Below are positions 38,840-49,458 of a DNA stretch of 64,000 nucleotides, piece by piece; the first letter of the stretch is position 1; every line of letters starts with the position of its first letter. Both the position numbers and the translations under genes were made by a program. Origin of the DNA: Pyxicephalus adspersus (lineage: Eukaryota; Chordata; Amphibia; Anura; Pyxicephalidae). Below the pieces are notes generated by a model that did no database searches, had not been told where the DNA came from, and worked only from the letters and a program-made list of their open reading frames with translations. The stretch spans positions 47,589,015 to 47,653,014 of the forward strand of contig NC_092862.1 in assembly GCF_032062135.1 (NCBI RefSeq), in the 5' to 3' direction.

Positions 38840-38965
38840 AGTAAAGAGTATTTACATAGCACCAAAATATTACACAGCCCTGTACAATAAATTGGGGTTG
38901 CAAATGACAGACAGATACAGACAGTGACACAGGAGGAGAGAGGATCCTACCCAGAAGGACTGCTG
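38798..38965 (-). repeat. Dispersed repeat with TTA tail (family D)
   Basis: (TTA)n at 38812-38838 is followed by ATTTACATAGCACC, ATTACACAGCCCTGTACAAT and GGGGTTGCAAATGACAGACA. The inverse complement of this order appears at 39.8 and 41.4 kb. The organisation resembles a SINE-like or short element ending in a microsatellite. Confidence 0.6.
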
Positions 38966-39355
38966 TTGCTGAAAATTCTTCCTATATTAAAAAGATAATT
39001 GCCTGGGTGTCCTGTAGATATTATGATTCAATCAGTGCCCCAAAAAATTTATAGATCAGAATTTCTGACTTTGCTTGTTACATTTCTACTCTTGGCCAGT
39101 GACCCAGAAGGCAATTAAGCTAGACACAACTGAGCAGTTTATATTTTCAGCAATGACAGCCTACATATTTCTCTCATTACAGGTTCCCTTTATAGTAAGA
39201 GAAGTATGAAGGCTGCCAGTTTTGACCTGTAGATCTGAAAATACCAGTAGGATGACTTTCATGCCTATCCAAAGCCTCAAAACTTGTTGACGCACTAACT
39301 TACAACACATTTTCAGATCAGGACATCAGACGTCACCTTTTCTAATCTGCATCTC

Positions 39356-39474
39356 TATATTATTATTAATGTTATTATTTTATTATTATTATTAATATTA
39401 TTCCTAATATTATTATTATTAATATTGTTATTATCATTATTAATATTATTATCATTATTATTATTATTATTAAA
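39356..39474. repeat. Imperfect (TTA)n tract
   Basis: About 120 bp of interrupted TTA/ATT triplets leading into a family D fragment. Shorter pure tracts lie at 38812-38838, 39916-39965 and 41647-41671. Confidence 0.9.
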
Positions 39475-39545
39475 ATATATAAAAAACAGGATTTATATGG
39501 TGCCAATAAGGTGCCATATTATGCAGCGCTTTACATTAAATATTT
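39465..39545 (-). repeat. Family D fragment
   Basis: A TTA-rich run (39356-39470) leads into AGGATTTATATGGTGCC and ATTATGCAGCGCTTTACATT, the family D start. Similarity ends soon after. Confidence 0.5.
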
Positions 39546-39779
39546 AGGCCAGTGGCCCTGAAAATACTGCAGTCAAAGACAGTCAGACATTTTGAAGTAA
39601 TTTTTTATTTAGAAACTGAATGTAAACACAGGCACTGACCGTATAGGAACAGGTGTGCAGATGGGGGTAAAGTCAACGATGATACACACCACACGAGATT
39701 TTCATTCACCTTGACACTTTGTCAAATGGTGCTCAGACCCAGCAACAAACAAATATCTCTAGTAAGAAAAGATTGTAAT

Positions 39780-39968
39780 GAAAATTGTAAGCTCTTCGGG
39801 GCAGGGTCCTCTCCTGTTCCTGAGTCACTGTTTGTATTCGTCTGTCATTTGCAACCCCTATTTAATGTACAGTGCTGCGTAATATGTTGGTTCTATATAA
39901 AACCTTCTTTAATATTATTAATAATAATAATAATAATAATAATAATTATTATAATAATAATAAAAGCA
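39780..39968 (+). repeat. Family D copy with (AAT)n tail
   Basis: TTGTAAGCTCTTCGGGGCAG, TCATTTGCAACCCCTATTTA and GCTGCGTAATATG are followed by a TAA/AAT microsatellite at 39916-39965. It lies opposite in orientation to the 38.8 kb copy. Confidence 0.6.
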
Positions 39969-39999
39969 ACATTTACAAAGCAACAGCTGTTTCACAAAT

Positions 40000-40655
40000 T
40001 TACCATGTGAATTTTCAAGGCCTTTTACTGTGTTCAGTACAATGGTACCTTATCATGAGCCTTATCAAGGAGCCTTAGCATGTGTAATACCAATGTGTTG
40101 CATTAACAAGGAGAACGAGCCATAACATGTGCTTTTCTAACGAACCTTACTACGAGAATTTCCAAGGTGCCTTACTCTGTGTATTACAATGATGCCGTAC
40201 CATAGGAATTGCTATGGCACCTTACTACAGTACTACAGGCATTACTAATGTTCTTCACTCTGCACCTTACAATTTTCATTACTAAGGTGTCTTGCCATGA
40301 GCATTACCAACATCTTTTATTGCGTGCATTAATAAGGCACATTCATATGAGGAAAACTAAGGTGCCCTACTGTGTGGATTACCAAGGCTCCTTGCCATGT
40401 GAATTACTAAAGTACCCTATAATATGTACTATCAAGGCGTTTTACTATGTGCATTGGCAGGTGCCATACTACATTAAGACAACTGTCCACATTTATTATC
40501 AAGGTGCCTTACTTTGTGCATCACCAATACAAGTTAAATGTATGTATAACTAAAGGGCTTACCATGGGTATTTTATCAGGTGGATTATGAAGGCATCTTG
40601 CCATGTGCATTTTCATTGTGCTTTGACATGAAATTGTTTCTTACCATGTTATGGT
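40000..40655 (+). repeat. Decayed 25-bp minisatellite
   Basis: Units approximate GGTGCCTTAC..TGTGCATTACCAA. Three successive clear 25-bp units end in ACCAA, ACTAA and ATCAA around 40359-40433. Roughly two dozen units with heavy divergence fill the stretch. A short piece recurs at 41525-41620. Confidence 0.7.
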
Positions 40656-40661
40656 CTACGG

Positions 40662-40933
40662 CAGTGATTTTCAGCCACTGTGCTGCAGCACACTAGTGTG
40701 CCGTTAGAGATCTTCAGGTGTACCGTGGGAAATTATCTAATTACCAATGTCCAGTGTCTGTGCTGTAGTGACTGGCAGAGTAATGTAATACTCTTCCATG
40801 TCAGTGGGTGGCAGTAGGTAGCTTAATTACCTTATTTATTCTTAGAGTCAAGAGATCTAGCTACAGAGTGATATTTTGTAACATTTCTGATTTGTGGTGT
40901 GCCGAATAATTTTTTCAATGATAAAAAACACTG
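40662..40933. mobile_element. hAT-type element, 272 bp
   Basis: The left end is CAGTGATTTTCAGCC and the right end AAAAAACACTG. Flanking repeats GTCTACGG (40654-40661) and GTCTAAGG (40934-40941) match at 7 of 8. The GTGTGCCG blocks near both ends are typical of 'CAGTGnTTTTCAACC' hAT elements in vertebrates. Confidence 0.85.
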
Positions 40934-41099
40934 GTCTAAGGAACAAGTATGCAGATCATATATCTTGGGATGACAAATAGTAAAGAATACAGCCAAAAAG
41001 CACAGCAGTTACATTTTCAGAAACACTTTTTTCAATTTCTTCTCTGCACTGTATGGCACTAGTTCATTCAAAGCAATATAAGTGTATTGTAGATATGTA

Positions 41100-41314
41100 C
41101 CCTGTTTCCCCGATTATAAGGCACTCTCTTACATTTTTTGAAATGCCAAAATATGCCCTGGGTCCTATTTTCAGGGGATGTCTTATTTTTCCATGAAGAA
41201 GACTACAGTACACATTTATTGTTGAAAGTCACTCATGATCACTCATGTTCCATTATTTTTTAAAAATCGGGGGTGGCTTACTTAATGGTGATGTCCTAAA
41301 ATCGGGGAAACACG
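41100..41314. mobile_element. Short DNA transposon (CCCTGTTTCCCCGA ends)
   Basis: The terminal inverted repeats are CCCTGTTTCCCCGATT on the left and AATCGGGGAAACACGG on the right, with TA at each border. Subterminal TAAGGCA and TGTCTTA blocks follow. There is no coding sequence. The superfamily was not assigned. Confidence 0.7.
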
Positions 41315-41374
41315 GTAGTAGTTTTCTTTTGGTACTTTTTATAGTTACCTTGACCATGTGTTCTACTTCCTCCT

Positions 41375-41512
41375 TCTCTTAGATTGTATTTTTTTTCGAA
41401 CAGGGTTCACCACCCATCATGTGTCATTGTTTTTATCTGTCTGCATTTGCAATTGCAATCCATTTGCAATCCATATTTAATATACAGCCCTGAGTATTAT
41501 GTTGGGACTAAA
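41375..41512 (+). repeat. Family D copy, diverged
   Basis: It aligns with the 39.8 kb copy through TCTTAGATTGTA, TCTGTCTGCATTTGCAA and CAGCCCTGAGTATTATGTTG. A short TTTGCAAT(T/C) expansion sits at 41447-41476. Confidence 0.5.
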
Positions 41513-41524
41513 AAAATTCAGTTT

Positions 41525-41620
41525 ATCAAGGTGCCTTACTTTGTGCATCACCAATACACGTTAACTGTATATGTATATGAATAACTAAAGGACTTTCCAT
41601 GTATGTTATCAGGGTGTCTT
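41525..41620 (+). repeat. Displaced copy of minisatellite segment
   Basis: It matches about 40496-40590 (GTGCCTTACTTTGTGCATCA, then CACGTTAACTGTAT against CAAGTTAAATGTAT, then ATAACTAAAGG). It is separated from the main array by two inserted DNA elements and a family D copy. Confidence 0.75.
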
Positions 41621-41798
41621 ATCAGATTAACCCTATTATGATTATTAATAATAATAATAATAATAATAATGTATGGTGGGATCCCTCATCTCAAGCAAAG
41701 ACAGAAAATTTATCAATAAACAGCACTGCCTCTGACACACTGTATCAGTACATAGCTATTCCTAAAAAGAATGCATTTGCATATGGAGTACCCTAGGA

Positions 41799-42068
41799 CA
41801 ATGGTCCCCAACCTTTTCAGACACACGGACCACTAAATTTATGGACGGGGAGCTGTGTGTATTTAAAGGGGAAGAAATTCCCTAGAGTGACGTCATGATG
41901 CCAGAACCCGCCAATTCTCCCATCGCAGGTCTGAGCCCTGAGCCTGCAATTTATACAGGAAACGTGGTCCGCGGGTCTGGCCAGTGCGCCCTGCCCACGG
42001 GGTCTTTCTCCTGACCCTGCTCGGGGGTGCACCGGCCAGAGCCACGGACCACGGGTTGCTGTCCGCAG
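41799..42068 (+). mobile_element. hAT-type MITE (family H), full-length 270 bp
   Basis: It begins CAATGGTCCCCAACC. Flanking 8-bp repeats CCCTAGGA (41791-41798) and TCCTAGGA (42069-42076) match at 7 of 8 positions. The interior is GC-richer than the surroundings and shares the ACGTCA, CATCGCAGGTCTGAG and GTGCACCGGCCAGAGC blocks with other copies. It has no transposase and is non-autonomous. Confidence 0.82.
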
Positions 42069-42076
42069 TCCTAGGA

Positions 42077-43589
42077 AACACCCACAGATAAAGCTGAGAC
42101 TAAAGGGCCAGTACAAAACCAATGAGGAGTGGACTGGATGATCCTTGTAATCCATCAGACAGGAAATGTGATGGATTCAAGACACCTGCTGTTGCTTCTA
42201 ACTCTTGTTGTATGGAAGTCACATTGTGCAAGGAAATGGAACTAATCACTTTCATCTCAGGAGAAGACTATCATCTGTTGAAGGTGAAGTCTATTAGTAG
42301 ACATTACCAATTACCCAATGCCAGGCATTTTTACCTGTTATGTGGGTATGTGGTGGGGAACAAAAGGGAACACAGCCAGCACAGCTTTGTGGGTTGTAAA
42401 ACCTGAGCATACACACACAGGTAGATATTGAGGCTAGGTCAGCCTGAAGAATGTTGCCACCTAAAATAGGAAAGACAGACATGAGACAGGAACACCAGGA
42501 ATTTTCTATTTACTGTAACACTTAATACAGATAAAAACCAGCAGACGTAAAAAGACCATTTTCTCTGCGATGCTCCAATGTAGAAATATATTGTTAGGTT
42601 TAGTAATAAGTAATTTTATTATCTTCCAATATTAGTATCAAAATAATGTTCAAATGACCTCAATCATGTCACAAATTTTAATTGTAATTGTCTATCATAC
42701 AGTGTGTTTTTAAAGCAACAGTAGACTGGATTTCCATAAATACATATTCCAGTTTTTTCAAGTTGACCTTTAGATTTCATTTACACTTATACTTTTATAT
42801 ACATACTCATAAATGTCCACATACTGTAATATTTTATTTCATATTTCCTGGTGCTTTAAGCTGTGTTCACTAAAAAGTCTATCTTTAATTTACTGACATG
42901 GAGAAGAGCTGATCTTTTCTCACTGGACACTGATACAACACACTGGACACACTCTAAAATTGTTTAGTTTATATCCACAATCAATTTAAATTATGTTTTT
43001 ACAGCTTCTTCAAGATATAAGCTTTCATTTACTCAGAATTTTATGGCACTAATTTTCTTTTATTATGACCTTTAAGGAATATTTATACTTACACTCAGAT
43101 AAAAGCTAAAGCTGTCTGAGAATCCATATTTTCTGTTGCCAGCTGCTAAGGTTATATTTAATTGAGTGTATGACATTGTGCATGGAGAAAAAGACATTTA
43201 TGCATATCGACTTTTAAATTTTGGAGCTTACCATTTTCATTGAGATATTAGTACAAAATGATCAGTAGGGGCAATGAGTTCCTGGTGCAAAATGGTTTTC
43301 CTTTGTAAGAAGTTGCTTAATAGCGTGAGTGTAATATTTCTAGAGCATAATATTAGTATGTATTCAGCCAGGGCTAGCTTGAAGTCCATTTGAAGTCGCA
43401 TACCATTTTTGTTTTTTAACATATTGTACCTGTGCATAATGATTTTAACTTATTCACTTTGGGCAAAAGGCCCACAACCTTCTTTAAAGTCCCAATAAAA
43501 AAAAATGTACCACCTACCCACTTCCCACCTACAGCTTCAGTTCCCATTCCCTTCTCTCCAAAAGCCTACTTTCCAACCTAAACATTCCA
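42077..43589. other. Intergenic, nothing recognised
   Basis: AT-rich sequence with short frames only. Confidence 0.55.
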
Positions 43590-44350
43590 AACTGCAGACA
43601 GTCTCTGTAGACTGTGCTTCACATTGTGCTATAGTTAGTATTGTTTCTTTGAACAATGTGTTATATATTTCATCCTGCAAAGTATTCAACTCTAATTGAT
43701 GTCTTGTATATTCTGCCTTAAATATCTCTACCCACTTTATGTTGTCCTCCACACCACTGTACTGTGTATACTGGCTGTAGTTTCCATATTTCTCACCACT
43801 GCACCGTGCAAGCATACATATATGGTAAAATATACCCGTGTCAGTGGAAAGAAAATGCCCAGCATTAGTGGTCAGTGTCGGAAAATGTGCTCCAGTATTA
43901 TTAGCCATTGGGAAGTTGGGAAAAATTCTAGCATTGGTGGTCAGTGGGAGAATAAAAGTCACATTGTTGGTGTCACCAGGAGGTAAAAATAACACCTCGG
44001 ATTATGTATCAGAAAGATAACTGACCCAGCAGTGGCATAATAACTTACCTTAGAAGGCACTTTGTGTCGTGCACTGCTCACTGACCAATCAAATGATATT
44101 GACATTATATGCAGGAGCTATAAGGAGGGCTCTGTGCTGAGATGCCAACAGTCTGTAGGTTCTGGATTGCATTGTCCTCAAGCCATACCTGACCCACGTC
44201 TCTCTAATGTTTACACTGTGTTTTATAGTATATACTTGGCACCAGTCTATTCTGTACTCTGTGTCATACATTCTGTAATGCACATTGCTCCACTCTCTCC
44301 ACTGTACCTTACTTTGTGTAATGTTCTATATGTTTTATACCAAATACAGT
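43590..44350. repeat. Degenerate repeat region with TGTACTGTGTAT-like units
   Basis: Recurring phrases such as CTGTACTGTGTATACTGG, TTACACTGTGTTTTATAG and CTGTACTCTGTGTCATACA appear every 20-40 bp. The pattern resumes at 44840-45000 (CTGTACACTGTGCTGTAAC, CTGTACACTGTGCTATAA) after the Tigger-like MITE. Period is not strict. Confidence 0.4.
43838..43985. repeat. Decayed 31-36-bp minisatellite
   Basis: About four units run from GTCAGTGG to GCATTAGTG/GCATTGGTG. Stop codons are scarce on both strands, which explains overlapping open frames of 60-150 codons here that look non-genic. Confidence 0.55.
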
Positions 44351-44374
44351 TCCACTCTCAATATATTCACGATA

Positions 44375-44832
44375 CAGGTAGTCCCCGAGTTAAGGACATC
44401 CGACATACGGGCGACTCCTAGATACTAACAAGGCTTCTTTGCTCTTCCCTGCTCACTCGTGTGCAGGACAGAAGCTTGATGGGGGGAGGGGTGGTTCATC
44501 TGACTTGCAGAAGAAGTCTTTTGCTGATCTGAAACCTCTTGTAACTTTTTAAGACGAACTCTGCAGTTGTTTCTTTTTGCATATAAAAGCACAGCTTGCT
44601 CCAGAAGTTAAAGAATGTCTAGGTTTCTTAAAGTTTTTTTTTTTGCGTTGTTTGTGATTAACTCACAGTGAGGATTTTATACAGTAACTAACACCACGCT
44701 GCCTAATATTATGTTGTGACAAGCATCTGTCCTAATTGCATTTATTAAAATAATGTACCTGTTCCGACTTACATACAAATTTAACTTACAAACCTACAGT
44801 CCCTATCTCGTATGTAACCCGGGGACTACCTG
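44375..44832. mobile_element. Mariner/pogo (Tigger-like) MITE with TA target site
   Basis: The ends CAGGTAGTCCCCGAGTTA and TAACCCGGGGACTACCTG are near-perfect inverses, each flanked by TA (44373-44374 and 44833-44834). The subterminal parts (ACATACGGGCGAC; GACTTACATACAAATT) resemble pogo/Tigger-derived MITEs. No transposase frame remains. Confidence 0.82.
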
Positions 44833-44937
44833 TATATATGCATTTTTACATGTTCACATTCTACATGTCTACATACTTCACACTGATTCATTCTGTACAC
44901 TGTGCTGTAACTTGTATTAAGCATACAGCTTAATGTT

Positions 44938-45872
44938 GTACGTTATATATTCTACACCATGCTATTCTGTACACTGTGCTATAAACTTTTTACAGAAGGC
45001 AACATTTGCTAGTTGTATTGTAAAATCTAATCTGTGAGCTGATATTTATTCATAGTTTTTATGAATACTTGCCAGTCTTCCTTATTATTTTGAGTTATGC
45101 TACCAGACAAGCTCTGACTCTGTCTAAATCATCTGGTTTAGCTGGAAAAGTTCCTAGTGAACAGACTGAAATGTGCATAATGGTTCCCCCATGATAGTTC
45201 AAGAAAAGTTATTTGAAAATGTATTCGTTCTACTCAGCATTGTTTCTCATTTAGTGAATGGAGCCTGTAATCCACTTGTTTGTTAGTCATTCCATTAGGA
45301 TATCTAATGTTTTATTCAGTCACAGGTTGAAAAAATTGCTTTTATTACCCAAAGAACACTAAGAAGCACATTTCCTGTGCTATAAAATGCTAGGATGAAC
45401 AGCACTGCAAGAGATCTATTCCAGTGCGATTTACCTATCACTCAGCATTTCCCGAGAAAAGGCTTTGGAAGCAACAGCACAAATTGGTCTGCAGCAATTT
45501 CATACTAAGTTTGGATATAAAAGAATATTGACAAGTGCATTTCTTCTTCTTTATAATGGTAACAAAAAACAATTGCCGAGCTACTATAATGGTGATAAAT
45601 AAAATACCAAATACCTTTTACAGCAATTTTATTTTGTGTTTGTAAAACTAGACTGTTGCCAGAAATCAATTCATATCTGTTGTACATACTCATTATCTAT
45701 CTATCTATCTATCTACATATATTTATCTCAGAATAACTAAAATGTATATATATATATATATATATATATATCAGTTCATAGATCAGATTTTACAATACAA
45801 CTAGTAAATGTTGCTTTCTGTAAGTTTTTACCACAGTGTATAGAATAGCATAGAGTGGAAAATATAATGTAC
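44938..45872. repeat. Long inverted repeat, arms of about 96 bp, spacer about 740 bp
   Basis: The arm 44938-45034 and the arm 45778-45872 are inverse complements with few mismatches. Both contain CTAGTTGTATTGTAAAATCT (the first directly, the second as its near inverse) and ATGCTATTCTGTACACTG. The second arm is flanked by TA microsatellites on both sides. Confidence 0.8.
45693..45772. repeat. (TATC)n and (TA)n microsatellites
   Basis: Five TATC/CTAT units at 45695-45713, then a TA run at 45743-45771 next to the second inverted arm. A further TA run lies at 45876-45903. Confidence 0.93.
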
Positions 45873-45914
<42 letters not shown>

Positions 45915-46678
45915 AATATTTATAAATTATATACAGCCTTTAATTGCTGTCTGTGTCCTTTTGTTGTTGGAAAAGTCTCACTGTAAATTAGAGAAAATTG
46001 CCCCAAAATAAATACCAACCAAAACATATATTTTTCTTGGAGTGTAAAAGGGTTAAAAGTCTTTCAGGTTTTTATAGTTTCATATGTTATTCAAGTGCCA
46101 AAGAAATACTAATTACAAAGATATCAATAATAGTTATGTTTTGAATGCTGTACTTGCCTTCACTTCTTGTCTTAGTAATGGGTGTCAGAAAGAATAGAAA
46201 TGGGGACACAGAATATAAATCTTGAAGCTCATATAAATCTATGCTTTTTCAACCATACTGAAATTGCCTACTTTCATTTCAAAGCACACTATAAGGTTCT
46301 CACCGAGTGCAGTATGAGCCAGCAAAAGTCAGACAGAGCTCGCCTTGTATTCCAGTGGATTATCTAGCCATTGATTCCAGCATTATCTAACCCCCTGTCC
46401 TCTTATCCTTGGTCCATCCCTTTCATATTTACTAAGAAAACTCTATTTTCTGACTTTGGAAGAGAATTTTGTGTGGCATTCAATCAACACAATGTTTACA
46501 CATCATTATCATGTTTAAAACTAATTATATTTTATTTTTAATTCTTTTAAAATATACAATAAAAGCATATTTATGGAATAAAAGAGACTTCATTCTCTGT
46601 AACATAAATCTCCTCAACGCATGTGCATATATTTTTACATTTGAACATTATAGTCCTAAGATACAATGCAGGGGCACA

Positions 46679-46740
46679 CAGATTTCTTTTCAACGCGTTT
46701 CGCAGAGACTAGTCTGGTTCATCAGGACAAAGAATAGGTG
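46679..46740. repeat. Fragment with CAACGCGTTTCGC motif
   Basis: TCAACGCGTTTCGCAGAGAC and GGTTCATCAGGACAAAG resemble the inverse of the CCTGAGGAAGCC..ACACGTTG motif inside the 29.8-30.3 kb element. It is probably a scrap of a related interspersed family. Confidence 0.4.
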
Positions 46741-46886
46741 GGTATTCTAAAAAAGATATATCAAATATATTCATTAAACAAATTTTTATACATTAGGTTT
46801 AGTACTGTAAACTCTATATTAAAACTTACAAATATTGTGTGGAGATCGCGTTGATCACAACCATAAACCCTGCCAGACGAGTAAAG

Positions 46887-47160
46887 CAGTGGTCGCCAAC
46901 CTTTTGGTTGTCCCGGACCACTAATTTCACGGACTCTGGATACTTCCCCCAGAGTGACGTCACAATGCCAGGTCATAGCCTGCGATGGGAGAGTAAGCAA
47001 GTTGTGTGTCTGAGCGTGCGATACGTACCAAGGACATGGTCCACTGCTCTGCCCGGTGTGCCCCCCCAAGTGGGATCTCTGGGGCGCACCAGGCAGAGCT
47101 GTGGACCACCAAAATTTTCTTGTGAAACACCAGTCAGCGGACCACTGGTTGGCGAGGCTG
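46887..47160 (+). mobile_element. hAT-type MITE (family H), full-length 274 bp
   Basis: The left end is CAGTGGTCGCCAACC and the right end reads GGTTGGCGAGGCTG, a near-perfect inverse. Target-site repeats GAGTAAAG (46879-46886) and AAGTAAAG (47161-47168) match at 7 of 8. Inside, a long imperfect hairpin runs between the GGTCCACTGCTCTGCC and GGCAGAGCTGTGGACC blocks. Confidence 0.87.
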
Positions 47161-47168
47161 AAGTAAAG

Positions 47169-49189
47169 GACACCAAGCAGAAGTGAAGATGGAGGGAAGA
47201 TGCGCTTTTTTTTGTAGAGGGGCAGTTTAACCAGCTGAATTTGTTACATTATCTTGCAAGTAATAACAGTACTTGCTAAGTTCTGAAAGGCACATGGACA
47301 TATGTTTCTTATTTTTGCACAAATAAGTATAAGAAACAAAATAGCAAATCACATATACTTCCTATTTTTATTTTTTCAAGTTTTAATTTTGAGCATAGGC
47401 TTATTCTTATGATGTATTTGATTTAATTTCCTTTAAATATGGAGGCTCAGCATCACATCACTTCACAAGAAGATAGGCCTTAGCACCTGTTATCAGGACG
47501 TGTGGTGCAGCACTCTATCAGACCCTTCCACAAGCCAAGATCTATCTGCATTGTACAGAGAGGTGATGATAAGAAACAAACCTTTGACTCAATACACAGT
47601 AGTTTTAATGCAAAAGTTTATGGTTTGGTAGAGCAAATACTAAACATATACACCCTAGGTTTGAGACTGTCCTTGGAAAGAAGGGAGGGTTAAATTGTTG
47701 TGTCTATGTTTTGTTTTTAGCATGTGATATCTAGGAAAACAGGCAGCAGAGATATACACATAATGAATTATCACATTTTCTATTTGCCTCAATACTAAAC
47801 CTATCTAGTATCCCATTACACCTCATGACGCATTTGGGGTCAACTAAGCATTTATGTGCTGAGGCCCAGGTTAGTGTATAATGCATTCTTTAGAGAAGAA
47901 ACCTTTCTCCTATGTGGACACAAAAATCTGAATTGATGTCTGACATTTATGTGCCCTCCACCCGATTGCTTTTATTTTGGAGCCCTATGAAAAAAATTCT
48001 TTAAACCTAAACAGTTATGTAACTAAGAATAATATTATTAAGTGCATTTTTGTGTGGTCATATGCACCTTGTTCTCCCTATAAAAGTTTACATAAACATA
48101 TGTGCAAAAATGGTGTAATAAGGAAAGGTTGTCCCCTGCTACTGTAAAATTGACCAGTCTTGAATACGTCTATATTTGTAGCATTCTGTGTATATGAAGC
48201 ACTGAATATAGTATGAGCCTGTATTATTGGCTGCATAGGGAACGCCTGTCTCTCTGTAGATCATATTTATATTATGCATGTGGATGTACTAAACATAGAA
48301 GTCAATAGGTAACAAGTAATAGGACATCTATTGGTAAAAATTATTGTTCTAAACATTGACAAGCCTAAAAAATAATTTTACCAGATGGTATATTGCCATT
48401 CCAGATCCGCCAGATATTTTAGAGTGTGTCCAATATTGGAAAAGGGGAACAACAATCTTTACAGTCCTTGGGAAAAAATAAACCACACCAAATAAGACAG
48501 TACTACACATGGACGGGTAATTGAACCTGGACACTAGACACTCTTAAAAAATTAGCATTGGCAGTTTATTTACCTTTGTCAAAAGAATTTAGACTAAATG
48601 GTTTGTTTATGTCAAAAGCAACACTCCTCTCTTATATTATTATCATCCAAAATAACCTTCATTTTCAACAAAGACAGACAGCTCAAACACAATGACTGCT
48701 AAAAAACAAATATATTATTAGGTACTATTACTACTATTATTGCAGGTTACATATGTTTTAGAGCGGAATAAAGTCCAATGTGTAAGTAACCTAAGATGAG
48801 CTGAAACTTGGTAGCTTAAAGGCAATGTATGTTACCTATTTTTCTGCATGTATTATGTTTAGGAATATTAAAAAAATGAAATAGTATCAGATAAGCAGAT
48901 AAATTGCTTATAAATTATATGCAGACTTGTATCTGGCCGCTAGAAGCAGCTCAATGCTCCTCATCTGTTGTAAAAAAAAAACTGTTGCTTACCGAGTTCA
49001 GTAGCTGGAGCTAAACTTTTCACACAAGTTCATAGGTCACAGGAATGATTATTATCTTATTACCTTGCTCCATCTGTGGTTTCAGAGAAAACTTGAATTT
49101 TGATAACTGCTGCTCTGCTTTGGGATTTCTTAAGCTGCATACAACACGTGCAATTATTTTCATCTTTCACTATCCTTTCCAACAACAAA
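47169..49189. other. Intergenic, nothing recognised
   Basis: Short frames only; one scrap of the AACTATGTAACTA repeat near 48012. Confidence 0.55.
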
Positions 49190-49458
49190 GGACTGCACAA
49201 TGCATGAACGAGTGCTGTACATACAGCACCATTCTGTTCTATGGAGAGGGGAGGAGGAGAACGACAGAGCGGCACCCTGCTGCGCGCTCCCACCCTTCCT
49301 TTGCATTAGGATTGTTCGTCGTCCATCGTCCATGGATCTGCCAGGATGGTTGTTTGGATGATGGACGACAGGCGCTGTACACACGCCAGATTCTATTCCG
49401 ATATAGTCCCTGAGCCAATAATCGGGCGAGAACCATTAAACGTGTGTACATAGCTTAA
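49190..49458 (-). mobile_element. MITE family B copy, inverted
   Basis: Relative to the other copies it is reversed: ACAGCACCATTCTGTTCTAT is followed by a G-rich GGAGAGGGGAGGAGGAGAAC block and then GTCGTCCATCG. The outer end is CGTGTGTACATAGCTTAA, the inverse of a TTAAGCTATGTACACACG-type terminus. Overlapping open frames on both strands here are a product of the repeat. Confidence 0.7.

Noticed and set aside
43537..43995. 152-codon minus-strand frame with overlapping plus-strand frames
   Set aside because: It overlies a decayed minisatellite that lacks stop codons on both strands.
49045..49451. Several overlapping open frames on both strands
   Set aside because: They lie mostly on the inverted family B MITE and its flanks; repeat-derived.
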